Source: Marinomonas spartinae
GTDB lineage: Bacteria; Pseudomonadota; Gammaproteobacteria; Pseudomonadales; Marinomonadaceae
Reading direction: 5' to 3'
Length of the DNA stretch: 64,000 nt
Assembly (NCBI RefSeq): GCF_900089775.1
Contig: NZ_FLOB01000002.1
Span: 558,001-622,000 of the forward strand
The notes below the pieces were generated by a model, which saw only the letters and a program-made list of their open reading frames with translations, ran no database searches and was not told the DNA's origin. Every line of letters begins with the position of its first letter. Position 1 is the first letter of the stretch. Positions 26,701 to 36,955 of the stretch are shown in pieces. Made by a program: the position numbers and the translations under genes.

Positions 26701-27420
26701 CACGATACGTTAGAAGGCAAAGCCCTTCATGAGGTGATCTCCGCCCCAAGTTTTAAAGACCTGCTGAAAGTGACCCACCAAGGTTTGATGGCGGACTATT
26801 TTCAGCGGCAAGGTTTCGGAGAATGGCAAGCGGTGTTGATGGACTGGTTATCTGACATGGTTAACACTGAGCTAATGTCAGGCGTGAGCCTTGGCCACTT
26901 AACGCCAAAACAGTGTCGTAAAGAGATGGAATTTTTTATGCCCGTCAGCGGTATGAATGCTTTGCAATTGGATCGGATTGCGCGACGTTATGATCGGGTT
27001 TCTCAGTCGGCACCGAGCATTCAGGATCGCCCTCTAAAAGGCATGTTAAAAGGTTTTATTGACCTGTTATTCGAATGGCAGGGGCGTTACTACGTGCTGG
27101 ACTATAAATCGAATCATCTTGGTGATGCCTTCACCGATTACGACGCAGGTGCCTTGGAGCATGCCATTGCCGAGCATCGTTACGATTTACAGTATCAGCT
27201 TTATACCTTGGCTTTGCATCGTTTACTGAAACAGCGTCTGCCCAATTACGATTATGACACTCACATTGGTGGGGTGGTTTATCTGTTTTTACGAGGCATG
27301 ACGCCTGGCTCGAATACCGGCATTTTTACAACGCGATTAACGCGAGAGCATGTTGACGAACTGGATGTGTTATTCAGTAAACCGGCGACAAAAGAGGAGG
27401 GGCAGCTTGGACTTTTTTAA
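23749..27420 (+). CDS. recB: exodeoxyribonuclease V subunit beta (RecB)
   Basis: 1223 residues. An SF1A (UvrD-like) helicase: Walker A EASAGTGKTYT (about 25-35), IDEFQDTD (motif II), IGDPKQAIYAFRGAD and NYRSS, then VTIHKSKGLEYPIVYLPF (motif V) and YVALTRSKEA (VI). The C-terminal nuclease domain has FLHDTLEG (His about 985), GFIDLLFEW (Asp about 1106) and VLDYKSNHLG (Asp and Lys about 1118-1120), the metal and catalytic set of RecB. RecB is the 3'-5' motor and the only nuclease of the complex. The reading frame is intact. Confidence 0.96.
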   Translation: MSDMPSVQALDALTFPLYGKRLIEASAGTGKTYTIANLYLRLLVPTGLEGDLVKPLTVDQILVVTFTEAATAELKARIRGRIRTARKALMQNETNDGFLKDWIEQMSPTLQADAIEKLLYAEKQMDEAAVFTIHGFCQRMLSQNAFESRMLFQQTIETDEQAPLSMAVKDVWRSEFYPLDDDKAALIKPIWSSPDALQKDLSLLQNQPDAKLVSPDYDWQGALVAAQEAIERVRGMWREQSQDIINALENSGIKRTFWRKDPSKDIQAMTQWAHSSRFELDKCLEKFDTHEHATRLSKNGSLPAHAFFSDVARLREIFPESGRLKAVLLAQLWEKTKERMQQWKRTTQSLTFTDLLTSLDVALAQDTTGKLAERIRHLYPIALIDEFQDTDAVQYRIFSSVYKDASPEDNRLGLIMIGDPKQAIYAFRGADIYTYLSAKRRVDNVYSLATNYRSSAAMIQAVNALFSTQDEPFRVNGIPFVQVQDRGIKGTFIRQGQSQAALQFLYQPSDEPVSSAQYRTIMAESCAAHLHGLLLEGQSQQTRIGDQGLRPKDVALLVTNFNQANALKEALRRRGIPSVYLSDKGSVFDTVEARELLIVLTAILSNGQEIKMRSALATGLVRWSLEALDTLNHDDVVYEKWVQSFQAYLEIWDKQGLLPMLREFMQDVDLAPTMLEQVGGERRLTDFLHLTEKLQQKSLELDSKEGVLRYLRLSIQNPNGDSDEQKIRLETDAELVRIVTIHKSKGLEYPIVYLPFALTPFQDRGKSALYHDDQQQLWISIDPDEEESERHKDELYAAEIRLAYVALTRSKEACFIGAMEVGKGATQKREAICDVHLSGVGALLCEGEPLAAGDLRLTLERLCTSFSQESQEDQGSQTDQAQMALVTLPDDAPELPRFEMLQAEVSGPHAREFRGRIERDWWVGSYSSLVVEAKEQHDESLPGLDEMARLSDVFEEDLLIADEPVEPVQNRFSFPRGAQPGTFLHDTLEGKALHEVISAPSFKDLLKVTHQGLMADYFQRQGFGEWQAVLMDWLSDMVNTELMSGVSLGHLTPKQCRKEMEFFMPVSGMNALQLDRIARRYDRVSQSAPSIQDRPLKGMLKGFIDLLFEWQGRYYVLDYKSNHLGDAFTDYDAGALEHAIAEHRYDLQYQLYTLALHRLLKQRLPNYDYDTHIGGVVYLFLRGMTPGSNTGIFTTRLTREHVDELDVLFSKPATKEEGQLGLF

Positions 27421-29344
27421 CCAGTTAGACCTATTGGCGTCATTGGATGAGACGACAAGTGCTGAGCAAGATGTGCCACAAAAGGTTGGTTTGGCTCTGT
27501 GGCAAGAGCGTGGCGTCTTGCGCCCCATCGATCGTCAATGGATAGAACAGCTGGCACGACATGCGGGGGAAGATCACTATCCGTTACTGCTTGCTGGCGC
27601 TTTATGCAGTGCGTTTTTAGGGGCAGGACATATCTGTATTGATCTGGCGAAGATTTGGAAAAAACCACCAGAGGGCATCACCGCAGGACAGCTACAGACT
27701 GAATTGGCGCAATGTAATGTGCTGTCACTCACGTCTTGGTGTCAGGCCTTATCGTCGAGCGCGTTAATCGCGACATCAACCGACGGTTCTGTGCCTGAGG
27801 GGGCCGAATGCCCCATGGTGCTGGCGGGTACTCGTTTGTACTTGTACCGTTACTTTCAGTATGAACAGCAGGTGTTAGTGTATTTACAACGACAGTCCAA
27901 TGCGGAGCCGTTTGAGCCCGATGCCACGCTGATTGAGCAATTGTTTCCCGAGAAAAGCGCTGAGGTGAATTGGCAAAAGGTTGCTGTTGCGAACGCCGCC
28001 AGTTTGCCCTTTTCTGTGATCAGTGGTGGACCAGGGACGGGGAAAACAACTACGGTCACGAAATTATTGGCCCTGTTGGTGGCTCAGTCGGCGGCGCAAG
28101 GTAAGCCGTTACGGATTGAATTGGCTGCGCCCACGGGGAAAGCCGCAGCACGCTTGACGGAGTCCATCTCTAACGCTAAGGCGGACTTGCCATTAAGCCA
28201 TGAGATAAAACAGGCGATTCCTGAGCAAGCCAGTACCTTGCACCGCTTGTTAGGCAGTGATTTTGGCCGCAGTCGCTTTAAGCACCATAAAGAGAACCCT
28301 CTGCATTTGGATGTATTGCTGGTGGACGAAGTTTCTATGGTGGATTTGCCTATGATGGCAAAATTGATCGATGCCATGCCACCCCATGCTAGATTAATTT
28401 TACTAGGTGATAAAGATCAGTTGGCATCGGTCGAAGCGGGGAGCGTTTTGGGGGATGTCTCCCTGGGAATCGAGACCGCTTATTTTCAGCCAGATTGGGC
28501 GGCACGTTTGACACAACTCACCGCAGAGAATGTCAGTCAGTTTGCAAACCCCGCCGCACCACCCATCAGTCGGGCATTGACCTTGTTGCGAAAAAGCTAC
28601 CGATTCGATGCGAATAGCGGTATTGGCAAGTTGGCGAAGTCGATGAACTCGGGGGATGTCAAAGGGGTGTTGTCGTGCTTGCAGGCCAATTATCACGATG
28701 TGCATTGGCATGTGCCAGAAGAAGGACAAACCAAGCCGAATATCGCCGCCTTAGCGAAAGGCTATGATGCCTACTGGGAGGCGGTACGACAAAAGCAGGA
28801 CATCGCGAGCTTGTATAAGGTGTTTTCCTCTTATCAGGTACTCACTGCCGTACGCCAAGGGGAGTTTGGTGTGGAGCTGGTGAATAAGCACATTGAGCAC
28901 TATTTCTATCAACGAGGTCGGGTCCCAGATCCCCATGTTTGGTACCCGGGAAAAGCGGTGATGATCACGCGTAACGATGCGGGGTTAGGATTGTTTAATG
29001 GGGACATCGGCTTGTGTATGCCGGATGAGTCCCAGCGATTAAGGGTCTGGTTTATGCAATCGGACGGCTCCTTTACAGGGTTGCTGCCGAGTCGTTTGAG
29101 TGAATTTGAGGTGGTGTTTGCCATGACGGTTCATAAATCCCAAGGGTCTGAATTTGAACGAGTCTCCCTTCTGTTGCCCATGACACCTTCTCCCGTTTTA
29201 ACACGAGAATTAATTTACACTGGTATCACTCGGGCGCGACAAGAGTTTTCCTTGTGGGGCGCTGCTAGCCTAGTGATGGCGGCGGCTCAGACACGTATTG
29301 AGCGAAATTCTGGGCTGCCTGAAGAACTTTGGTCGCATGCTTGA
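27407..29344 (+). CDS. recD: exodeoxyribonuclease V subunit alpha (RecD)
   Basis: About 645 residues. I place the start at TTG 27407 because GAGGAGGGG lies 4 bases upstream and the protein then begins LDFFNQLDLL, in line with RecD homologues. The frame is open further upstream inside recB, but without a good site. It overlaps recB by 14 bases. An SF1B 5'-3' helicase: Walker A SGGPGTGKTTT (about 205-215), VDEVSMVD, LGDKDQLASVEAGSVLGD, and the C-terminal TVHKSQGSEF and TGITRARQEFSLW. RecD is the fast motor that controls nuclease activity. Confidence 0.94.
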   Translation: MDFFNQLDLLASLDETTSAEQDVPQKVGLALWQERGVLRPIDRQWIEQLARHAGEDHYPLLLAGALCSAFLGAGHICIDLAKIWKKPPEGITAGQLQTELAQCNVLSLTSWCQALSSSALIATSTDGSVPEGAECPMVLAGTRLYLYRYFQYEQQVLVYLQRQSNAEPFEPDATLIEQLFPEKSAEVNWQKVAVANAASLPFSVISGGPGTGKTTTVTKLLALLVAQSAAQGKPLRIELAAPTGKAAARLTESISNAKADLPLSHEIKQAIPEQASTLHRLLGSDFGRSRFKHHKENPLHLDVLLVDEVSMVDLPMMAKLIDAMPPHARLILLGDKDQLASVEAGSVLGDVSLGIETAYFQPDWAARLTQLTAENVSQFANPAAPPISRALTLLRKSYRFDANSGIGKLAKSMNSGDVKGVLSCLQANYHDVHWHVPEEGQTKPNIAALAKGYDAYWEAVRQKQDIASLYKVFSSYQVLTAVRQGEFGVELVNKHIEHYFYQRGRVPDPHVWYPGKAVMITRNDAGLGLFNGDIGLCMPDESQRLRVWFMQSDGSFTGLLPSRLSEFEVVFAMTVHKSQGSEFERVSLLLPMTPSPVLTRELIYTGITRARQEFSLWGAASLVMAAAQTRIERNSGLPEELWSHA

Positions 29345-29488
29345 TATTGGAAAAAACAACTCCATTATCTGACTAATGCCTTTGGATTGAGGCAGGTATA
29401 AACGAATTTGAAATTGGGCGTTAACGTTCTTGATATAGCCTTTTTATGGTAGGGTTAGCGCAGTTTTTATTATGATTGAGTAGGAATA

Positions 29489-30496
29489 ATGGCAAAAGAA
29501 ATCGTTTTAACAGGTATTACAACTTCCGGCACTCCACACTTAGGTAACTATGTTGGTGCGATTCGACCTGCGATTGAAGCAAGCCGTCAAGAAGACAACG
29601 ATGCTTACTTTTTTTTGGCTGACTATCACGCTTTGATTAAGTGTCAGGATCCCGCACGTGTTCAGCAATCTCGTCAAGAAATAGCCGCCACTTGGCTAGC
29701 GTGTGGTTTGGATCCAGAGAAGGTAACGTTTTACCGTCAATCCGATGTGCCAGAAATTGCCGAATTGAATTGGCTACTCACTTGTGTCACGGCAAAAGGC
29801 TTAATGAATCGTGCCCATGCTTATAAAGGCGCGGTGGATGCCAATACGGCAGACAATCAAGATCCTGACTTTGGTATCACAATGGGATTGTTCTGCTATC
29901 CTATACTTATGGCAGCCGATATTTTGGCCTTTAATGCCAACAAAGTCCCTGTAGGACGCGACCAAATTCAACATATTGAAATGGCTCGTGATATTGCTGG
30001 GCGTTTTAATCATTTATTTGGTGAGCATTTTGTTTTACCCGAAGCGGTGGTCGGCGAAGAAGGCTCTATACTAAAAGGTCTAGATGGCCGCAAAATGAGT
30101 AAGAGTTATAACAATACGATTCCATTGTTTGAGACAGAGAAAAAGTTACAAAAAGGCATTAATAAAATCAAAACGAATTTATTAGAGCCTGGTGAGCCGA
30201 AAGATCCAAACGACTCGACTGTGTTTGATATTTACAAGGCCTTCGCGACCCCTGAACAAACAGAGCAAATGCGTAAGCATTTTGCGGAAGGGATTGCGTG
30301 GGGCGAAGCGAAGAAAGAGTTGTTTAAGCTTGTGAATGATCAATTGGCTGAGCCGCGTGAAAAATATTTAGAGCTGATGGCAAACCCTGCTCATGTAGAG
30401 CAGGTGTTGCAAGCAGGTGGCGAGAAGGCGCGTGTCCATGCACGCAAGCGTATCGCTGATTTGCGAAGTGCCGTTGGTTTAGTGAATTTTAAATAA
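29489..30496 (+). CDS. trpS: tryptophanyl-tRNA synthetase
   Basis: 335 residues. Class I synthetase with the HIGH-like motif GTPHLGN near residues 14-20, DRK-type binding segments, and KMSKS at about 202-206 ([10 protein letters not shown]). It charges tRNA-Trp in the cytoplasm. Usual length for the short bacterial form. The ATG follows AGGAAT. Thirteen bases separate it from the Tim44-domain gene, so the two may be cotranscribed. Confidence 0.97.
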   Translation: MAKEIVLTGITTSGTPHLGNYVGAIRPAIEASRQEDNDAYFFLADYHALIKCQDPARVQQSRQEIAATWLACGLDPEKVTFYRQSDVPEIAELNWLLTCVTAKGLMNRAHAYKGAVDANTADNQDPDFGITMGLFCYPILMAADILAFNANKVPVGRDQIQHIEMARDIAGRFNHLFGEHFVLPEAVVGEEGSILKGLDGRKMSKSYNNTIPLFETEKKLQKGINKIKTNLLEPGEPKDPNDSTVFDIYKAFATPEQTEQMRKHFAEGIAWGEAKKELFKLVNDQLAEPREKYLELMANPAHVEQVLQAGGEKARVHARKRIADLRSAVGLVNFK

Positions 30497-30509
30497 CCGG
30501 AGAAGTTCC

Positions 30510-31379
30510 ATGAAAACATCTGTATATGCCTTATTGATGGCATTTGTTCTGGCATTAGGCGTCGGTGGCTTTAGCGCCGACGCAAATGCTAAAAAGTTTG
30601 GTGGCGGGGGAAGTTTTGGTAAAAGCTTTTCCAGTTCTAAATTTAAAAGTAGTAAAAATTCAGAGGGGGCCTTTAGTAGCAATAAATCAACTAACAATAC
30701 CCAACAAGGTAAACGCGGTGGCTTTTTAGGTGGCCTCGGTGGCGGCTTGTTAGGTGGATTATTAGTGGGCGGTTTGTTTGCGTCTATTTTTGGTGGTGCT
30801 TTTCATGGCATCTCCTTTGGCGATATCTTGTTGTTTGCCTTGATCGGCTTCTTAATTTACAAGTTTTTTATTGCGCCAAAACGTCGTGCAGCACAAGAAG
30901 CGGCGGGCAATAATATGTACCGTGATGCCTATAATGGCTCACAAGGTGGTGTGCAACCTGGCCCTGGTGCTATGGGGGCAGGATTTTCTGGTGAGCCAGA
31001 GATCCAATTGCCGCCGGGCTTTAATGAGCAGGCGTTTGTGGCAGAAGCCAAAAATCACTATGTTGTTTTGCAAAAAGCATGGGATGATAATAACTTCGAT
31101 ACGATTCTTGATTATGTCAGCCCTGAAATTTATAACATGCTGGTTAAAGAAAGGGCTAAATACGGCGATAACAAACCTCGTACTGAGGTTGTGTCTTTGA
31201 TGGTAGAGTTGGTTCGTGGTGAAATAATTGGCTCTGTAGCTTCTATTTCCTTGAGGTTTACTGGCTGGATTAAAGAAGGCGATGAAACTTCTGATACCAA
31301 TGAAATTTGGCACTTAGAAAAAAATATGTCAGATGCAAGCAGTAATTGGACGATTGTTGGTATCCAACAAGATAACTAA
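30510..31379 (+). CDS. Tim44-domain membrane protein
   Basis: 289 residues. An N-terminal hydrophobic segment (about 5-27, possibly a signal peptide ending ANA-KK) is followed by a Gly/Ser/Lys-rich linker. A glycine-zipper stretch (GGFLGGLGGGLLGGLLVGG) follows, then a second hydrophobic segment near 105-120. The C terminus (about 170-289) is a Tim44-like/MRP-L45 domain (FVAEAKNHYVVLQKAWDDNNFDTILDYVSPEIYNML). Such proteins are widespread in proteobacteria; their function is not settled. The domain binds membranes in mitochondrial Tim44. Confidence 0.85.
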   Translation: MKTSVYALLMAFVLALGVGGFSADANAKKFGGGGSFGKSFSSSKFKSSKNSEGAFSSNKSTNNTQQGKRGGFLGGLGGGLLGGLLVGGLFASIFGGAFHGISFGDILLFALIGFLIYKFFIAPKRRAAQEAAGNNMYRDAYNGSQGGVQPGPGAMGAGFSGEPEIQLPPGFNEQAFVAEAKNHYVVLQKAWDDNNFDTILDYVSPEIYNMLVKERAKYGDNKPRTEVVSLMVELVRGEIIGSVASISLRFTGWIKEGDETSDTNEIWHLEKNMSDASSNWTIVGIQQDN

Positions 31380-31494
31380 ACAAGATAACCAATTGTTACA
31401 TGAATCTGCACGAAAACCTCAGCCGATGTGTCTAAACTGGTCATATCGGTTGTTTCGTTTACTACCTTAATTTAATTGTATATGGATGTGAGCC

Positions 31495-32004
31495 ATGTCT
31501 GAATTAGCGCCTATTAAAGAGTCCGGCAAAAACATTGCAGTGGAAGGAAAAAAAGGGGAATTACTACAGTACCTTACCTTTAAGCTTATTGACGAGACCT
31601 ATGGTATTAACGTCATGCAGATTAAAGAAGTACTTCGTTACAGTGAGATTGCACCGGTACCAGGCGCACCTTCCTATGTACTTGGTATTGTGAATCTACG
31701 TGGTAACGTTGTGACAGTGGTTGATACCCGTGTTCGTTTCAGTTTGCCAGAATGTACCATTACAGATGACACGCGTATTATCATTGTTGAACACGATGGT
31801 GAGCAAATCGGTCTTCTAGTGGATGCCGTTCAAGAAGTCTTTTATTTATACCAAGGGGAAATCGAGCAAAGCCCAAGTGTGGGTAACGATGAAGCCTTAA
31901 TGTTTATTCAGGGTGTTTACCAAAAAGATGAAGAATTGGTGATCTTGCTGGAATTGGATCGTATGTTTGAACGCAATGATGCCCTTGGCATCGAAGCCAT
32001 GTAA
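31495..32004 (+). CDS. cheW: chemotaxis coupling protein CheW
   Basis: 169 residues of the two-barrel CheW fold: LQYLTFKLIDETYGINVMQIKEVLRY at the start, IAPVPGAPSYVLGIVNLRGNVVTVVD and RIIIVEHDGEQIGLLVDAVQEV as conserved segments. It links chemoreceptors to the kinase CheA. It is isolated from other che genes here, but the chemoreceptor at 8303 is a plausible partner. A terminator follows. Confidence 0.93.
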   Translation: MSELAPIKESGKNIAVEGKKGELLQYLTFKLIDETYGINVMQIKEVLRYSEIAPVPGAPSYVLGIVNLRGNVVTVVDTRVRFSLPECTITDDTRIIIVEHDGEQIGLLVDAVQEVFYLYQGEIEQSPSVGNDEALMFIQGVYQKDEELVILLELDRMFERNDALGIEAM

Positions 32005-32050
32005 TAACACAGCGATTAGGCAGAGAGTTCACGTCATATTAGGTGACATA

Positions 32051-32081
32051 AAAAACCATGCCGACTAAGCATGGTTTTTTT
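32051..32081 (+). terminator. rho-independent terminator of cheW
   Basis: AAACCATGC pairs with GCATGGTTT around a seven-base loop, followed by a T tract. The complement is also A/T flanked. Confidence 0.85.
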
Positions 32082-32175
32082 ATGCAAGACGTTTTATGAG
32101 AGGTACCGTTTTCCGCGTTAGCTTTATTCGATCACGTCGATTCTATGTGTATTCACATAGCCTATAGGGAATAAC

Positions 32176-33474
32176 TTAACGTTCCCAATAGGCTTCTTCT
32201 AAGCTGTCTTCTCTTTCTGGTAAACCACGTGATAAGCGCGGTGCGTTTTGCGCCAAAATTTCATAGCTGACTCGGTTGGAATATTTACAAATTTGCGCAA
32301 ACGATGAATACGCCAAGAAGGGAGCTGCGTGTTTACTGGAATTGGGGATGGTCTCTCGATGGAAATGATTGGCTGAGATATCGTGCAGCAAGGCAGATAA
32401 TGCACCGTCACCAGCGCCGTTAGTGTTACGTATCTTTTCAGGCCCACCCATGTATGGGTCAATGTGTGAAAACACCTTAACAGGATTCTTGCAGGCTTTT
32501 AACGGCATCGGACGACTAAACTCCCAGCGATTAAAATCCGCAATGCTGCCCGATTTAATGGGGTTAGTGGTTTCGCGTTTCAAATCGCTTTCGGTGTGGC
32601 CACATAGATATAAGCCCTCAGACCCAGCCGTGAGCAAGACAATATCGACGTAATCCAGAATCGCATCAGCGGCTTTGAGCGGATCAGAAAAGCCAGTGAG
32701 AGCTTCTGCTTCTAACTCATTCATGGCAAGAACATTAACGTACTTTTTGATGATCTCAAGCAGTTCATCGTGATGCTCGACCACCACATGCTTCGTCCCT
32801 AGGGTTAGCACGGTGGGTATATGGTGACGATGGGCATACTCTAAGGCGGTTAACATGGCTTGTTTAATGGGCTTGCCATCATGACGTAGAGGGTAAGCAC
32901 AGCTCACAAAGGCCGCCGCCCCTGCAATAATTTGCTCAGGGATATGGTCTGCGTCTAGCTCATCCATATCACCAGGAGCTATAGCGAAGGTGCGTTCTCC
33001 ATCTGGGGTAATCAAGGTAATACCGCCACCAATGTTGCCAGGCACGCCTTGAAGATGGTTCATGTCTACTTTGCTGCTGGTATGACAAATATAATGGTAG
33101 GCGGGAGAGCCAAGTTTGATATTGGATGACATCACGCCTAATAAGACAGACTTATCATCCGCAAGAACCGAGTAGTTGTGAATGGTGTTGCCGATGGTGC
33201 CGCCAGCAAAATGATCTGAAATGCATTTCTTTTCAGTCAACTCGTGGTAGATAGCCGTTGCCGTTTTTTCATCCACAAGATTGGATAATCCCTTGTGGAT
33301 ATTAAATTTGTCTAGGAATTCGTCTGTAACATTGGCAATAACGTCGACAATGGTTTCATCTAGCCCGACAATATAGGTATCTTTGTCGGGACGCACCTCG
33401 GAAGTAGGCAAGACGGGTTTGGTTTCAGAAACGGGAAAGTAGTGTTTGATCTTGCGTCTGCCAGGAAATTTCAT
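32176..33474 (-). CDS. gsk: inosine-guanosine kinase (PfkB family)
   Basis: 432 residues, the size of E. coli Gsk. It begins MKFPGRRKIKHYFPV and ends RLSRGLPEREDSLEEAYWER, both close to Gsk. It has FAGGTIGNTIHNYSVLADD, the PfkB signature NTNGAGDGALSALLHDI with the catalytic Asp, and NEVEA-like NELEAEALTG. It phosphorylates inosine and guanosine with ATP for purine salvage in the cytoplasm. Divergent from the MoeB-like gene with a 54-base gap between the start codons. Confidence 0.93.
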   Translation of the reverse strand: MKFPGRRKIKHYFPVSETKPVLPTSEVRPDKDTYIVGLDETIVDVIANVTDEFLDKFNIHKGLSNLVDEKTATAIYHELTEKKCISDHFAGGTIGNTIHNYSVLADDKSVLLGVMSSNIKLGSPAYHYICHTSSKVDMNHLQGVPGNIGGGITLITPDGERTFAIAPGDMDELDADHIPEQIIAGAAAFVSCAYPLRHDGKPIKQAMLTALEYAHRHHIPTVLTLGTKHVVVEHHDELLEIIKKYVNVLAMNELEAEALTGFSDPLKAADAILDYVDIVLLTAGSEGLYLCGHTESDLKRETTNPIKSGSIADFNRWEFSRPMPLKACKNPVKVFSHIDPYMGGPEKIRNTNGAGDGALSALLHDISANHFHRETIPNSSKHAAPFLAYSSFAQICKYSNRVSYEILAQNAPRLSRGLPEREDSLEEAYWER

Positions 33475-33528
33475 TTAGGTGTCCGATGGTTAAATAAGCC
33501 CATAATTTTAGCAAAGAGTAAGGGAAAA

Positions 33529-34272
33529 ATGAACGAATCTCAGCTTGAACGCTACAGTCGACAGTTACTATTGAGCAATTTTGACGTGGAAGGGCAGATG
33601 GCTCTTTTTGAATCGACCATTTTAGTGATTGGTCTTGGTGGATTGGGGAACATTGCAGCTACCTATTTGACCAGTGCCGGGGTTAAAGAGTTGATATTAG
33701 CGGATGGTGATACGCTTGAGTCCAGCAATTTGCCACGTCAGGTACTCTATGCAGATACGCAACTAGGGTTAAACAAGGCGGCGGCGGCCAAGGCTCAGTT
33801 GGCGGCGAAAAATACTGATGTGACGCTTACCGTTTTACCCGATCGCTTGGAAGGTGAACGGTTACATCAAGCGATTGAACGGGCCAATGTGGTACTGGAT
33901 TGTACGGATAATTACACCGCACGACAGGCCATTCACCGTGCTTGTTTAGCCGCTAAAAAACCATTGGTGAGTGCCGCAGCGATTCGTTGGGAAGGGCAGT
34001 TAGTGAGTTTTTTATACCATCAGAACAAGTTTCCTTGCTATGAGTGCTTGTATCCAGATATGTCAGACGCCCAGCTCAATTGTAGTCAAAGTGGGGTAAT
34101 TGGCCCTGTGGTTGGTTCCCTTGGGGTGCTGCAAGCCTTGGATGCACTAAAAATAGCCAGTGGTTGTGGCCGTGTTGAGCATGGTCTATTGAAGATATTC
34201 GATGGTTTTGCAGGGCACTGGCGTGAAATGCGATTGACAAAAGATCCGCAATGCCAGACATGCCAATCTTGA
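33529..34272 (+). CDS. moeB: MoeB/ThiF/HesA-family E1-like adenylyltransferase
   Basis: 247 residues from the ATG at 33529 with AGGGA upstream. It begins LERYSRQLLLSNFDVEGQ, then the nucleotide-binding VIGLGGLGN and DGDTLESSNLPRQ. DCTDNYTARQAIH and two zinc-binding pairs, CYEC and CQTC at the C terminus, follow. It adenylates the C-terminal Gly-Gly of a ubiquitin-like sulfur carrier (MoaD or ThiS) for molybdopterin or thiamine synthesis. The N-terminal half is typical for MoeB. No moa or thi neighbour decides between the pathways. Confidence 0.85.
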   Translation: MNESQLERYSRQLLLSNFDVEGQMALFESTILVIGLGGLGNIAATYLTSAGVKELILADGDTLESSNLPRQVLYADTQLGLNKAAAAKAQLAAKNTDVTLTVLPDRLEGERLHQAIERANVVLDCTDNYTARQAIHRACLAAKKPLVSAAAIRWEGQLVSFLYHQNKFPCYECLYPDMSDAQLNCSQSGVIGPVVGSLGVLQALDALKIASGCGRVEHGLLKIFDGFAGHWREMRLTKDPQCQTCQS

Positions 34273-34355
34273 AAACACATAGAACGCCCCTATGTTAGTT
34301 ATTAACAATTTTTGCTAATAGTTTTGTTCTATATTGGTTAGAATTCGTCACATGA

Positions 34356-35360
<1,005 letters not shown>

Positions 35361-35440
35361 TACAACACTCAAAAAAACACCTTGATGAGTTTAAGTCACG
35401 AGGCGGTGTTGAGTCCTAATGAAGCATAAGCACTGAGCAT

Positions 35441-35470
35441 AAAAAAACCGATCTTGAGATCGGTTTTTTT
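35441..35470. terminator. bidirectional terminator between trxB and ppa
   Basis: AACCGATCT and AGATCGGTT form a nine-base stem, with A7 before and T7 after, between two convergent genes. Confidence 0.92.
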
Positions 35471-35492
35471 ATTTTGGTATTGTCAAAGAAAA

Positions 35493-36023
35493 TTACTTAG
35501 CGTTAAACGCTTCGATGCCTTCAACAATGGCTTTTTTCGCTTCTTCGATGCCAGCCCAGCCTTCAACTTTTACCCACTTGCCTTTTTCAAGGGTTTTGTA
35601 GTTTTCGAAGAAGTGTTCGATTTGGTCGCGAAGCAGTTGAGGAATGTCTTGTACGTCTTGGATATGACCGTACTCTTTGCTTAGTTTCTCGTGAGGAACC
35701 GCAACCAGTTTAGCATCCATACCCGCTTCGTCAGACATGTTTAGTACGCCTACTGGGCGGCAGCGAATAACAGAACCTGCTACCACTGGGTAAGGTGTGA
35801 TAACCAACACGTCAACTGGGTCGCCGTCATCTGACAAGGTGTTGTTGATGTAGCCGTAGTTGGCAGGGTAAAACATGGGGGCCGTCATAAAACGGTCTAC
35901 CACCAAAGCGTCCATGTCGTGGTCTACTTCGTATTTTACGGGTGTGCTTTGGGCAGGAATTTCAACGATAACATTGATGTCATTTGGGGCATCTTTGCCC
36001 GCAGGAATTGTATTGTAGCTCAT
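35493..36023 (-). CDS. ppa: inorganic pyrophosphatase
   Basis: 176 residues from the ATG at 36023 ([18 protein letters not shown]), the length of E. coli Ppa, with GGAAGA upstream. Family I active-site residues are visible: [23 protein letters not shown], and the signature DGDPVDVLV. It splits pyrophosphate and so drives biosynthesis forward. Cytoplasmic hexamer in the family. Monocistronic. Confidence 0.97.
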   Translation of the reverse strand: MSYNTIPAGKDAPNDINVIVEIPAQSTPVKYEVDHDMDALVVDRFMTAPMFYPANYGYINNTLSDDGDPVDVLVITPYPVVAGSVIRCRPVGVLNMSDEAGMDAKLVAVPHEKLSKEYGHIQDVQDIPQLLRDQIEHFFENYKTLEKGKWVKVEGWAGIEEAKKAIVEGIEAFNAK

Positions 36024-36245
36024 TGTTTTATCTTCCAATGGTTGTAAAAATGGTTGTAACGATGTTCGGCATTATAAAAGCTCGCTATGTAGGATGCCAG
36101 TTATCAAATCCCCCGACTCGATAAATATTTGCTCAATATTGCAAAAAAAGCGCATTAATTGCCCTTTGATCTCTTTAAGTGATTGCTTTCTTTCTAAATT
36201 TAGCTAGTCTTACTATGTGATCAAAATATAGTCGCGGAGACGAGA

Positions 36246-36551
36246 ATGACGAAATCTGAGCTGATAGAGTTGTTAATCGATCAGCAATCACATTTGCCGG
36301 TGAAGGATGTAGAGCAAGCCATTAAAACTATGCTTGATCATATGTCCGATTCTTTGGCGAATGGTGAGCGCATCGAAATCAGAGGTTTTGGTAGTTTTTC
36401 CTTGCACTACCGTGCACCTCGAATAGGTCGTAACCCGAAGACTGGAGAGTCTGTCGAGTTATCTGCTAAGTACGTCCCACACTTTAAACCGGGAAAAGAA
36501 TTGCGAGAGTTGGTAAACTCTCCAGATGATGATGTTAACGAACTCAACTAA
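36246..36551 (+). CDS. ihfB: integration host factor beta subunit
   Basis: 101 residues. Starts [30 protein letters not shown], with the DNA-bending arm [29 protein letters not shown]. The P in RNPKTG inserts between bases, and the beta-type sequence distinguishes it from HU and IHF alpha. With IHF alpha it bends DNA in recombination, phage integration and transcription. It precedes lapA-lapB, the usual order in gammaproteobacteria. Confidence 0.95.
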   Translation: MTKSELIELLIDQQSHLPVKDVEQAIKTMLDHMSDSLANGERIEIRGFGSFSLHYRAPRIGRNPKTGESVELSAKYVPHFKPGKELRELVNSPDDDVNELN

Positions 36552-36626
36552 ATTTACATCTTTATACCTCGAATTTTCTTAGCTATGACGGCATAATGTC
36601 GCCATTCTAATTTAGTAGGTTGCTTT

Positions 36627-36950
36627 ATGCTTAAATGGCTGAAAAGGGTTGTATTAATCATCCTGATTGTCTTTTTTCTGGCTGTCGGTGTGTTTTTTGC
36701 CATCCGAAATCCACAGCTTATTCGCCTTGACCTTGTTTTTTGGCAAGGGCCAGAGTTGAGTGTTGCGCTTTATTCGATATTATCTTTCTCTTTTGGGGCG
36801 TGTGTTGCCTTGTTGGTAAGTTCGGTTAGTTATTTACGTTCAGAGCGTCAGGTTCGTTTGCTGAGCAAGCGTCTTGATAAGGCAAATAAGGAATTGGATC
36901 AATTACGCAAAGCGTCCATTACCCAAGAATTGTCTTCAGGGAAGGAGTAG
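36627..36950 (+). CDS. lapA: lipopolysaccharide assembly protein A
   Basis: 107 residues, DUF1049. Two hydrophobic segments (about 8-28 and 44-66) anchor it in the inner membrane, followed by a cytoplasmic coiled coil (RQVRLLSKRLDKANKELDQLRK). LapA partners LapB in tuning LpxC degradation by FtsH and LPS assembly. Five bases separate it from lapB. Confidence 0.9.
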   Translation: MLKWLKRVVLIILIVFFLAVGVFFAIRNPQLIRLDLVFWQGPELSVALYSILSFSFGACVALLVSSVSYLRSERQVRLLSKRLDKANKELDQLRKASITQELSSGKE

Positions 36951-36955
36951 CGGCG